Shown in pieces: positions 11,360-20,958 of a DNA stretch of 64,000 nt. The notes below the pieces were generated by a model. That model ran no database searches. It was not told where the DNA came from and saw only the letters and a list, made by a program, of their open reading frames with translations. This stretch comes from Blattamonas nauphoetae (Eukaryota > Preaxostyla > Oxymonadida), in the NCBI GenBank assembly GCA_033064195.1, contig JARBJD010000363.1, positions 1 through 64,000 of the forward strand, written 5' to 3'. Made by a program: the position numbers and the translations under genes. Positions within the stretch are counted from its first letter, which is position 1. Every line of letters starts with the position of its first letter.

Positions 11360-11682
11360 CAGGGTGAGCCAAATGTAACCTTCATCCCACAATTGTGTTT
11401 TCTTGCCATCATTTCGAAAACAACCAACAAATTAAGATCATTGTCACTATACCGTTTACTCACCACCTCATTCACTGATTTCTTTCTTATCAAGGAAAGT
11501 ACAGTCTGCGAATGATGGCAAAACCTTCGCCAACCCCCAATTCTGACAAGAAACGAACGAGAATTCCATTGAGATGTAATGATTCTTCTCTTAACATTTC
11601 ACATCTTGAGACTCTCTTTTCTCACTTTTTTCAAAACTGACTTTGATCAGCCCTTGGAACAGGTAACTTTTGGCTCACCCTG
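11360..11682. mobile_element. Mariner-type MITE, 323 bp
   Basis: The ends are inverted: ACAGGGTGAGCCAAA and TAACC on the left answer GGTAA and TTTGGCTCACCCTGT on the right, over about 22 bp. A TA dinucleotide flanks each end (11358-11359 and 11683-11684), the target duplication expected of Tc1/mariner transposition. No transposase is inside. It sits against a copy of repeat D, which it may have cut. Confidence 0.85.
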
Positions 11683-11684
11683 TA

Positions 11685-11905
11685 TTCCACAAAACCCCTC
11701 AAATCCACAAAACTCAAATGTCCTGAAAAAAGTGAAAGAGAATCATAATAGAAGTAGGTGAGGACCCGAACTTGGGTGCGCGTTTCGATCCTCGAGGAGA
11801 TGGAGCCCATTCTTTATTTGAAACCCATAATCAGTGCGAATACCAATTTGAATCGGAAGATCGAAGTTTTCTGTGTAAATCGCATCAATGTTGATGATCT
11901 CACAC
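11685..11905 (-). repeat. Dispersed coding-like repeat D, copy 1
   Basis: The minus strand matches 60775-60990 over about 200 bp at both DNA and peptide level (RTDYGFQIKNGLHLLE against CTDYGFKTKNGLQLLE). It holds a conserved acceptor-like TTTTTTCAG before GGACATTTGAG. Both copies then read GGATTTGAGGGGTTTT. Such shared coding character points to fragments of one multicopy gene or element. Confidence 0.7.
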
Positions 11906-12419
11906 TTCTTTTTGCGTAGAACGACACAATTCAATCATGACAGCCATACGATCAGTCATGGGTTGATCGCCTGTTCTCTTCAAACATCCTCGACTAACAC
12001 TTGTCTCGCTTCTTCCCTTTTAGGCTGTTCTCTCTGTACCATCGCATGTACACATTCCTGTTGGTCCGAGAGCCATCGTTCAAGAAAACTGGACCAACAG
12101 CAAATTGAGAAGAGCGATCTTCATTGTGTTGACGATGCATTGAAAGGAACAGCGATCTGTGACATTGGCAACACCATGAAACCCGATATACCGACACAAC
12201 CCTTGTTGAACGTGACCGACATCATTTCGCGTACAAAGGCCAACAATCTCCCAACTTAGTGAATGAGAACAAACAATCTCTGCCAATGCAGACCGATATT
12301 AGTATTCTGACAGTTCATTGGACATCATTTTCACCAACTGCAATCCGACATCAACAACTCAAACAGGTGGAACAAACTTTCGAAGGATCCTCGCAAACTG
12401 ATCCAACGTAAACATATGG
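11906..12419. other. No gene recognised
   Basis: Short frames on both strands, none with a family signature. Some may be exons of the unit that follows. Confidence 0.35.
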
Positions 12420-13028
12420 TTGTCAGGTTGCACAATTGAGGGAAAATATCAAAGCAAACTGATTGGAATTGTGAAAATCGTTGCGAAATTGGAGGCATTC
12501 CCAAAAGTGGTGATTGCAGACTGTTCCACACCATCCTGTGGCGCCACGTACCTTTCATCTTCGAGCAGCCACTTTAATCTCCACACTTCGGTGTTGACAC
12601 AAGTGATAATTTCTGTTTACAAAGCGCCAGAAGTGGAGCAGACCAGCCATTGCCCCATCTATCCAGTCGACTCACAGGGACTATTCGAAACAGCAAAATG
12701 CACCTTCTAACAACAATCAACAACTGGATGCGGAATGGTTGAAAAGAACCATCTATTAGGAGTGCTGACGGTCTTTGATTCGCTCATCACATCCAATTCG
12801 GCTCCCAACGGAGTGTGTGTAGATCTTTATTGCGATCGGGCATATTTATGTCGATATTACTTCAATCGTAATGTATCAACTGTTCCTGGAGGAACAATTC
12901 GTCTTCACTCACCATCGGTCATCCTCGATGAAGATTATCGCTTCAGAAGTAATTTAGCTCAAGAAAAGTTACCAACAGATGATAAACTTGCTCACTGTCT
13001 TGGAATTGACATTATTAAACAGCTCTGA
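12420..13028 (+). CDS. Coding-like stretch, unidentified
   Basis: Two successive plus-strand frames (12420-12710 and 12735-13028) have balanced amino-acid composition. The second begins with ATG and includes GVLTVFDSLITSNS and VDLYCDRAYLCRYYFN. They lie just upstream of the RasGAP-like piece and could be exons of the same gene. No family is recognised. Confidence 0.25.
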
Positions 13029-13317
13029 TCACGAACTCAGCAAATGGAGATGCAAACAGGGTCGGTAGCAATTCCACGCCCCTCTCTCCAACAATAGGTC
13101 ACTACAACAATCCATCGGCAAATAGAGTTTCTGTGAATGAATCTTCACTTCTTCCCAATACTGATACATGATCTGTCCAAACACCCAGATCTGCTGTTTT
13201 CTTCGCCAGTCCGACACACGCTCGATGAGCTTTGCACCTCTCATTCCTCTCCAAACGACTGAACACCACCACTACTGTCACCATTTTCATTTGCCTTCGC
13301 AGCTCTCCCCACCTTCA

Positions 13318-13665
13318 GTAGCAGCGGCAGTCAATCTCAGATCACGCAAAACTTTGACACTCATTGCGAAAGTTTTGCAAACGACAGTCAATCAGGACAC
13401 ATTTGAAACGAAAGAAAGCTATCTGCAGAATATGGCATGCGAATTTATCTTCTCTGCGTTGAAATTGATGCTCAACAAGTTCTGCACTGATTTTGTTGAT
13501 GTCATAATGAAATTTGAATATATTGAAGCCTCCCCCAAACTTTCCGGCCTCCGCACGTTCTACGTCCCATCTTACTCGCCTTTTGGGGTTGTTCCTCCAG
13601 ACGTTCACCATCCAGTACCATCATCCGCCTTGATCATCCTTCATTGCCTCATCATCGCCCAATAG
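13318..13665 (+). CDS. RasGAP-like segment
   Basis: The frame ending at TAG 13663-13665 includes RKTLTLIAKVLQTTVN followed by KESYLQNMACEF. This matches the known late motif of RasGAP domains (R-x-LTLIAK-x-LQ, then KE-x-YM). RasGAPs speed GTP hydrolysis on Ras-type GTPases. The arginine-finger region and the FLRF motif expected upstream were not found in one frame, so introns or decay separate them. Assignment rests on this one motif. Confidence 0.45.
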   Translation, partial: VAAAVNLRSRKTLTLIAKVLQTTVNQDTFETKESYLQNMACEFIFSALKLMLNKFCTDFVDVIMKFEYIEASPKLSGLRTFYVPSYSPFGVVPPDVHHPVPSSALIILHCLIIAQ

Positions 13666-13789
13666 AGATCTCTCCCTTTGTAGTCACCCGCCCATCGTAT
13701 TGTCTCCACTCTGGGCTCGAAAATCTCCTCAAAACACGAATTCCACCCCAAGTTGACGCAAATGTTCATTGAATACAGCTCGACTAGTT

Positions 13790-14005
13790 CTGAATTGTAT
13801 TTTAATTATTCAGAAATGAACATAATTGTTCAGAAATGTGTTTTGATTGTTCAGAAATGAACATGATTGTTCAGAAATGAATTTTAATTTTTCAGAAATG
13901 AACATGAATTATTCGTAAATGAACAGTGATTTTTCTGAAATGAACAATGATTATTCGGAAATGAACAGTGATTGTTCAGAAATGAACGGCTCTTTTTCGG
14001 ATTTA
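13790..14005 (+). repeat. Subterminal TTCAGAAATGA array, left
   Basis: About ten imperfect copies of TTCAGAAATGAA spaced 16-18 bp apart lie just inside the left end of element A. The same motif fills the ends of both elements and may be where transposase binds. Confidence 0.85.
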
Positions 14006-14085
14006 TTTTTGAGACCACTCGTTTTAGAAAAGACTGACAGAACGAAGGGAAACACTCTTGTGTGGTGAATTATTGATGAAGCAGT

Positions 14086-15689
14086 TTATTCTTCAGGTTC
14101 TTCCACTCGTGGTCCGTGGTCTGGTGGCATGATTGCTTGCGGACTTGGAGCATGTGGGCCGTTCGAATCGCGGTTGAACTGTTCTTGTGTTCGATTGAGA
14201 GCCAAATCACCTCGGCGAGCGACAATTGGATGAAGTCTGAGAGACACAAATCTGATGGCCGCGGATATCTTCCGATGAGGAATTGCACTGAGAGATTCCG
14301 AAAGATGAATCCGCAGTTGATCCTCTGTTCTGACATGAGAAGGAATCGAACTCCCACCTTTCCACATGCCAAAGACGTACTCGATCGGATTCAACTCACA
14401 TGAATTTGGTGGAGTGAACAGAGTTGTGTAATTTTTCGATCTGATGAGCTCTTTCACCTCATCCGTCTTGTGCAAGCCAACATTGTCCATAATCAGTGTG
14501 CAGCTTTCATTCGTTCTTCTTTGAAGGGACTCAAAAGTGAGAGGAGGAAATGTTGGAATTCAAGAGCAGACACAGTTCCTTGAACCCACGTCACATGAAC
14601 AACACCCCACGCTTCAGAGATCGCTGTGATTGCAGTGAGATTTTCCGTTTGCAATCGACGAACTCGTTGAAGGCAACGCTGACCGATTGGAGCACGACCT
14701 TGATTTTGGAAGCAGGTCTTGTTGAAGGAAGTTTCGTCGATGTAGACAGCAAATCCACCTTGAGAGAATGTTGTTGCGTATCGCTGAAGATAGTCGAGTC
14801 TCGCGTCCTTTGTTTCCTCCGAATTGCGTTCGTGTTGGAGCAGTTCGACTTTCTTCACAGTGAACTTTGTACACCCGTGTTCCACCATTTTTGGTGAAGT
14901 TAGGTGAGCATTGATTGTCGACACTGCAACCGATGTTCCATGATTCTCCTCGACGAGAGTTTTGAGTTCTTCTCCCTTCAAGAGTGGGTTTTGAAGAATT
15001 GCATCATTCATTGATCGTGAAATTTCTGGAGTGATTTTTCGATAGACTGCTCCCCCACGAGGCTTGGGAGCAGGTTTTCCAGATGCGATGTTGTTGATTG
15101 TTCCTTTCGAGATGTTCCACTTTTCGACAATCAAATCGTACTTCTTCCCTTCCTTCACTTCATCGAGGACCAAGTCGCGTTCACGAGGCGTGAGAATGGT
15201 GTAAGATCGTCGGGGCTTTGGGGCAGGACGAGAAGTTGGACGACCACGTTTCATCTTCTGAGGAGCTGGTAGTTCAACAAACTCATGAGGATCTTGTGGA
15301 AGAAGAGGTTCAGGTGGGCTTGCACTATCAACTGCTTCAATTCTTTCTGGCAAGAGTCTTCGAAGTTCATCTTTCGATCGTTTGAGACTTGTTCGAATAA
15401 AATCCTGACTGAATCCGCCTGTGAGAAGCCCATCCTGCTGACTTTCCATCCCAGATTCACAATCAACAACTTCATCACCAAAGAACCATCCATCCGATTC
15501 GTTGAGAGATTGGTATTGTATTTGTCTTTCGGTGATCGATGAGTTTTGAGACTCGTCAGTCTCAGATTCATCATCGATGAGAGAAAAGGAGCGTTCCATG
15601 AAATTTCGCGATGATTTTCCAGAAAAATCTTCTCCGTTTATCATCTGATGTCGCAATTGGAAATGGCTACGCGTAATTTTTTTAGACAA
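14086..15689 (-). pseudogene. Tc1/mariner DD34E transposase A, frameshifted
   Basis: This closely resembles transposase B (16189-17802) along its length. It has an AT-hook-like RGRPTSRP, a helix-turn-helix region (LIVEKWNISKGTINNIA), the first Asp in YIDETSFN, then MDNVGLHK and NPIEYVFGMWK carrying the second Asp and the Glu. Relative to B one base is missing near 14533, in the stretch before MDN. This splits the frame into 15689-14493 and 14490-14086. As in B there is no ATG at the aligned left end (the codon is TTG). It ends with TAA at the same aligned place as B. The copy is inactive unless suppressed. Confidence 0.9.
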
Positions 15690-15784
15690 TTTAAGGGTCC
15701 GATCAACCTTTTTTCATTTTTCAGAAGCCTGAATATAGCTTCTAAATTGCATCTGGACAACTCATTTTGATCCTTCATTTATGA

Positions 15785-16115
15785 AAAATTAGTATTCATT
15801 TCAGAAAAATCACTGTTCATTTGGGAAGAATCACTGTTCATTTCTGAACAATCTCTGTTCATTTCTGAACAATTACAGGTAGACTTGTTCTGAAATGAAG
15901 AGGAATAGTTCAGAAATGAAAATGATTGTTCAGAAATGAAGAGGAATTGTTCAGAAATGAAAATGATTGTTCAGAAATGAAGAGGAATTGTTCAGAAATG
16001 AAAATGATTGTTCAGAAATGAAGAAGAATTGTTCAGAAATGAAAAATGATTGTTCAGAAATGAACACGAATAATTCTGAAATGAAAATAAATAATTCTGA
16101 AATGAAAATCATCTT
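15785..16115 (+). repeat. Subterminal TTCAGAAATGA array, middle
   Basis: Copies in one orientation up to about 15873 belong to the right side of element A. From 15876 the opposite orientation begins, and these belong to the left end of element B. Several neighbouring units are near-identical and alternate GAGGAA and AAAATG spacers. Confidence 0.85.
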
Positions 16116-18181
16116 TTACAACGCTGAATGACAAATTAAAATCGAATTTCAACTTTTCTCTTGGAAAAAGGTTGATCAGACCCTTAAATTGGACAAAGAA
16201 ATTACGCGTAACCATTTTCGAATTGAAAATGAGGGCATAAAGGAAGTGTCAGAAACTGTGAAATCAGAACAAAAAGTGATGATTCCCAATCATCCAGATC
16301 TCCAAAACTTTGATGATCTCTTCGATTATCATACAATTGATGATGACGATCAATGGATTCCACAACCAACTCAACAACACTTCCACAACTCAGAGGAACT
16401 GCTTCTTGGGGAGGTTGTGAATTGTGAATCAGACTTCGAAGCGAATGGAACTCAAGTGGAGGAGGTGACATTCAGCCAAGATTTCATAAGAACATCTCTG
16501 AAACGATCCAAAGACGAACTCACCAGATTGCTTTCGGAACGAATAGATGCTGTCCCCGTCGCAAATGAACCCGCACAACTTGTTCGTCAAGATCCTCACG
16601 AATTTGCAGAATATCCCCCTCCAACAAAACGGAAGCGAGGAAGACCAACTCAGCGACCAGCAGCGGAGAAACGACGAAAATACACCATCCTCACCGAACG
16701 AGAGAGAGGATTGGTTCGGGACGAAATCCGCGAGGGCAAAACCTACGAATCAATCAGCGAGAAGTGGAAGGTGTCACTCGGAACTGTGAGCAACATTACG
16801 GCTGGCAAACAAGCAGCAGGACCTCGTGGAGGAGCAGTGTTCCGAAAGATTACTCCTGACATGTCTCGCGAGATGTCCAATGCACTGCTTGACAACCCAC
16901 TCTTGAAAGGAAGCCAGCTCAAGACTCTTATCGGAGAGAAGCACGACACTTCAGTCGCAGTTTCCACGATCAACTCCCACCTGAAATCAAACAAGATGGT
17001 CGAACATGGGTGTCCTCGTTTCTCGGTGAAGAAGGTGGAAATCATGCAACTGGAACGAAATTCGGAGGAGACAAAAACAGCTCGCCAAGAATACCTTCAG
17101 CGATATGCCACTACATTTTCTCAAGGAGGTTTCGCTGTATTCATTGACGAAACATCGTTCAACAAGACATGTTTCCAGCAGCAAGGACGATCTCCGCTGG
17201 GACAGAGATGTATCCAGAAGGTGCGCAGACTTCAGACTGAGAATCTCACAGCCATCACCGCCATTTCCGATGCTTGGGGTGTTGTCCATGTGACTTGGGT
17301 GCAAGGCACCGTGAGTGCACTCGAGTTTCAGCACTTCCTTGTCTCTCTGTTCGAAGCTCTACAGCGGAGGACAAACGAGAGTTGCACCCTGATCATGGAC
17401 AATGTTGGTCTCCATAAAACACAGGAGGTGAAAGATCTCATTCGATCGAAGAATTACACCTCCTTGTACACTGCACCGAACTCCTGCGAACTCAACCCAA
17501 TCGAATACGTCTTTGGAATGTGGAAAGGAGGAAGCAATGTCCCACCTACAGTCCGAACGGAAGAAGAACTCCGTCAACACCTTTCGGAATCACTCCAAGC
17601 CATCCCGCATCGGAAGATATCGGCGGCGATCAGATTCGTCTCTCTGCGACTCCATCCAATTGCAGCTCGTAGAGGAGATCTGACACTCAGTGCCACACAA
17701 CAACAATTTCATCGAGATCTGGAAGGAGTCGATGACAACGCCACTCCTGCCCTGATGCCTCCTTCTCAGCCAGCTGTCCGTGTGGATGAACCTGATGAGT
17801 AATTTTCTCTCATTCTTTTATCTTTGACATTCTCATTTGAGATATTTCATCTTGTTCTGTTCGTGGTTTGTTATAACTGAAATGGTGGAACAATGTGAAC
17901 AAGTCTTTATGTCCTTTTGAGAGTGGGATCAATGATGTGTTGATTGAGTTTTCATTTCTGAATTATTCGTGTTCATTTCTGAACAATCATTTTTCATTTC
18001 TGAACAATTCTTCTTCATTTCTGAACAATCATTTTCATTTCTGAACTATTCTTCTTCATTTCTGAACAATCATTTTCATTTCTGAATTATTCCTCTTCAT
18101 TTCTGAACAATCATTTTCATTTCTGAACTATTCCTCTTCATTTCAGAACTATTCTTCTTCATTTCAGAACTAGTCGAGCTG
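15876..18181 (+). mobile_element. Tc1/mariner element B, apparently intact
   Basis: The left end CAGGTAGACTTGTTCTGAA (15876) and the right end (inverted CAGCTCGACTAGTTCTGAA, ending 18181) are both flanked by TA (15874-15875 and 18182-18183). The 2.3-kb element has long terminal arrays and one open transposase gene. It lies within the right terminal repeat of element A. Confidence 0.85.
16189..17802 (+). CDS. Tc1/mariner DD34E transposase B
   Basis: Open frame of 537 codons for a cut-and-paste transposase of the IS630/Tc1/mariner superfamily. Near residue 150 is an AT-hook-like KRGRPTQRP. A helix-turn-helix covers about 165-205 (ERGLVRDEIREG, SISEKWKVSLGTVSNI). The catalytic triad is Asp in FIDETSFN, Asp in IMDNVGLHK and Glu in NPIEYVFGM, with 34 residues between the last two (DD34E). 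The frame is open from a TTG at 16189 and has no ATG before about residue 30. Copy A has TTG at the same place, so initiation may use a later Met or an unseen exon. It ends with TAA after VDEPDE. Confidence 0.93.
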   Translation: MDKEITRNHFRIENEGIKEVSETVKSEQKVMIPNHPDLQNFDDLFDYHTIDDDDQWIPQPTQQHFHNSEELLLGEVVNCESDFEANGTQVEEVTFSQDFIRTSLKRSKDELTRLLSERIDAVPVANEPAQLVRQDPHEFAEYPPPTKRKRGRPTQRPAAEKRRKYTILTERERGLVRDEIREGKTYESISEKWKVSLGTVSNITAGKQAAGPRGGAVFRKITPDMSREMSNALLDNPLLKGSQLKTLIGEKHDTSVAVSTINSHLKSNKMVEHGCPRFSVKKVEIMQLERNSEETKTARQEYLQRYATTFSQGGFAVFIDETSFNKTCFQQQGRSPLGQRCIQKVRRLQTENLTAITAISDAWGVVHVTWVQGTVSALEFQHFLVSLFEALQRRTNESCTLIMDNVGLHKTQEVKDLIRSKNYTSLYTAPNSCELNPIEYVFGMWKGGSNVPPTVRTEEELRQHLSESLQAIPHRKISAAIRFVSLRLHPIAARRGDLTLSATQQQFHRDLEGVDDNATPALMPPSQPAVRVDEPDE

Positions 18182-18275
18182 TATGTTCATTTCTGAAAAA
18201 TTAAAGTACATTTCTGAACAATTATGTTCATTTCTGAATAATTAAAATCTATTTCTGAAAAATTAAAATGCATTT
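17955..18275 (+). repeat. Subterminal TTCATTTCTGAA array, right
   Basis: Inverted counterpart of the left arrays. Units up to 18181 belong to element B. Units from 18184 belong to the displaced right end of element A. Confidence 0.85.
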
Positions 18276-18290
18276 CATAGTCGCGTCAAT

Positions 18291-18630
18291 AAAGCACGAA
18301 AATCAATAATTCACGATCTTCAAGGTGGACAATATTACCGTCCGTGCGATGATTTTCCTGAAGTGGTATAGCTATTTGACACTTTTCGACTCAAGAGAGG
18401 GGTTCAAAAAGTATGGGATCACTTTTTTTGTCAACAAGTTGAAACTCGATTTAAGCTCACCTGAAGAGGAGAAAGTCACTTCAGAACACATTCCCACATG
18501 AATAACCCTCTCAAATCGAAAATCGACAATCATACGAAGAATGGGTCAATCTTGATCAAAACAATCATCATTTCGTAGATCAAATGATCATACCTGCTAT
18601 TGAAGTGGAGAGTGCTTAATCTCTCATACA
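18291..18630. other. No gene recognised
   Basis: Spacer after the Tc1/mariner pair. Its first 40 bp are repeated in inverted orientation near 23511-23550; otherwise nothing is seen. Confidence 0.4.
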
Positions 18631-20350
18631 GATATAGTCATTATTCTTCCTATTTCCGCCAATCAGACACTTCTATCACATGGAGCTTCCATCTCACTTC
18701 ACAACTCAAATTTTGACGCATCTACCATTCCAACTGTCTTATCTCCTGTTCTCCACTCGAATCTTTTTCAGACAGAAGTGATCCAAAATTTCATGTCACT
18801 ATTTTCTGCCCATCTGGTTTCTTCTCCGCCATCCTGCAAGTCCGGCCGCACAATTAATTGGACCATCTATACTCGATCTTATTCCACAAATCCACATTAT
18901 TTCAAGAACTTGATGATCAATTCGTCCATTTTTCCTCGCACTGCAGAAATACCGGCATTGTCACGCAATCACAATCAATCACTGTGACTTGTTAATCGGG
19001 TTCTCTGATCTGCGCGGAGCTCACAAAGGAGAGTTTTCGAAAAGTAGTCATTCCAACCGGTCATTACGCAATCATCTCATCAGAAGCAGAACAATGTCGT
19101 CTCGTCAAAGATCTGAAGGTCGATCTTCACGGAATGACCATAAATGTGAAATTCACGACGTTCACGCGATCAGTGAGGACAATCACCATGGAACTCACCT
19201 CTTTGCCCACCGCTCTGTGGAACCTTAGTGCGATGACAGCCGACAGGATGACAATCTCATCGCGAACTGCGAAGCGGTCTCCACATGCTCAACCCCTCCA
19301 CATGCTCATAATCAATCCAAAATCAAACTAAATTCTTTCTCAGATGTCTGCAGCATCGCCCAAACAACTGTGGATGTTCAGGGCAGCTAAGCATCGATTG
19401 CAGTGGAAATGGGGTGTGTGTGTGAACGAATCGGATCTTTCCTTGTCAACCAGGATGTCCTAATCGTCCCTTCGACTTTCACAAACGCACAAACCACATC
19501 GTCGATTCGACAGGATCGTTCACTTCAGTCGACGTTTTCACCCTCGATTGCTCCACCTTGTTCTCCACATCGCCTCTCGTCATCAACTTAATGGCCGATA
19601 CATCGTCTCTCGACTTCACCGTTCGAGGGTGATCGGCACCCATCTCTCTCCGAAGGGATCCTCGCTCATCTACTGTGAGTTACCCTTGCTCCGGACCCTT
19701 CACGTGTCGAGTGTGGGAGCGCCACGGTTCGGATCATCTCGCTTGGTCCCGAATGCGGATGGCTGTGCGGAGTGTGTTGTTGAATCATGCGATCGAACCG
19801 TTGACCATGACGACACACTCACTCTGACCTCGGCAGCCCTGTCGCCGTTTCTGTCTGTCTGTCGCTCCTGTTAGACGAAAGGGGCTGAGATCTCTCCTGT
19901 CGGAGGGTCTGCAACCACTTTCAGGTCGCCCCGGACGCGGCTGACCTCATACTGCACATACACAAGTTTCAGTTGAATTCCCGTTCTATACACCGTCTGC
20001 GCTGCTTCTTCTTGTCTTCGACGCGCCACTGCGCATCGCGAGCCTCCTTCAGAACGAGAGGGCTCAATCTGCCACCAAGAGCCCATTGTCTCGCCAACCA
20101 TCATCTTCGTCGACAACGAAAGGCACAGGCCACAAGAAGGAATCCCACGAAAGCGAAGGATAAAGATGAACTGGAGGATCCCAACACCAAGGGTCACCGC
20201 ATGCCTTGATCGTGAAGCTTGATCACGAACTGTATCGAAAGTCGAAATCGCCGTCTGAAGCTCATCATCGAGAACACACCTTCGCCAAAGAGGGTTCAGA
20301 TGGAAGCAACGACGCGGCAGTCATCGTCCGAACAGATTTCGATAGACTGA
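18631..20350 (+). other. Host-like coding fragments, unidentified
   Basis: A plus-strand phase from about 18637 to 18987 reads as protein (ISANQTLLSHGASISLHNSN), somewhat like beta-helix surface proteins. Another around 19470-19640 reads DSTGSFTSVDVFTLDCSTLF. No continuous gene can be built, and no start or domain is certain. Confidence 0.25.
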
Positions 20351-20534
20351 AAGTGTGACATCAACCATAACAATCACAGACATCACCAACGTTATTCACA
20401 CCGGACGAACCTCAGATCCAACACGAAGGAACAGTGGCGTCAAAACAACTACCTGCCAAGATATCAACCAACGAAGAGCGAAACTGGATCATCGACACCC
20501 TTCTTCGTCGCGTTTCCCATCCTACCCAACAACG

Positions 20535-20958
20535 ACAAGATCAGACATGGCAGACTCGTCAAACCCGCTGATCGGCGACACGACAATCAAGCCGATGGAG
20601 ACAGTGTTGTTCGAGATCTGCCCGGAACATCAGAAAGTGAGGCTTCTGACGCCTCTGATGTCGTGTGCGGTGTTTCTGGCGTCGGATGCGTTTGGGAACT
20701 GCGTTGTGCAGCGAATGTTTGATAGCCTCCTCTCCTTCACTCACACCAGGATCATTCATGCCTCTATTCAACCCGCCGAGCCACGCGTGGAACATACAGA
20801 TGCTGATGGAGAAGAACTCGCGCTAGTACTTGCTCGGAATGATGAACAAGCCGCAGCTGGCGGGACTGATCTCAGACAGATTTGCGAACTATGTGTTCAA
20901 GCGAATGATTGAACGAGTGGAAGGGAATGTGTTTGAGTTTGTGCTGGGAGGTAGTTGA
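20535..20958 (+). pseudogene. Pumilio-repeat RNA-binding protein, 3-prime part
   Basis: Two Pumilio-type repeats are visible: VFLASDAFGNCVVQRMFD (about 20672-20725) and GLISDRFANYVFKRMIERV (about 20860-20920). These helices hold the residues that read single RNA bases in the PUF family. The frame ends with TGA at 20956-20958. The first repeat is in a different phase, so an intron must lie between about 20717 and 20780-20800. A TAG at 20824-20826 interrupts the second frame upstream of its repeat. The N-terminal repeats were not found. It is either a decayed copy or a gene with an intron I could not place. Confidence 0.6.

Larger units (their letters stand above)
13776..18290 (-). mobile_element. 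Tc1/mariner element A, split by element B
   Basis: The left end reads TA then CAGCTCGACTAGTTCTGAA at 13774. Its subterminal repeats and transposase follow to 15875. The right part resumes at 18184 and runs to about 18288 (inverted CGACTATGAAATG, weaker terminus). The gap between is filled by element B, flanked by TA on both sides. The right terminus is degenerate, so its exact base is uncertain. Confidence 0.65.

Noticed and set aside
13790-16115. CRISPR-like array
   Set aside because: The repeated motif is only 11-12 bp, spacers are 4-6 bp and not unique, and the arrays sit exactly in transposon ends of a eukaryotic genome.
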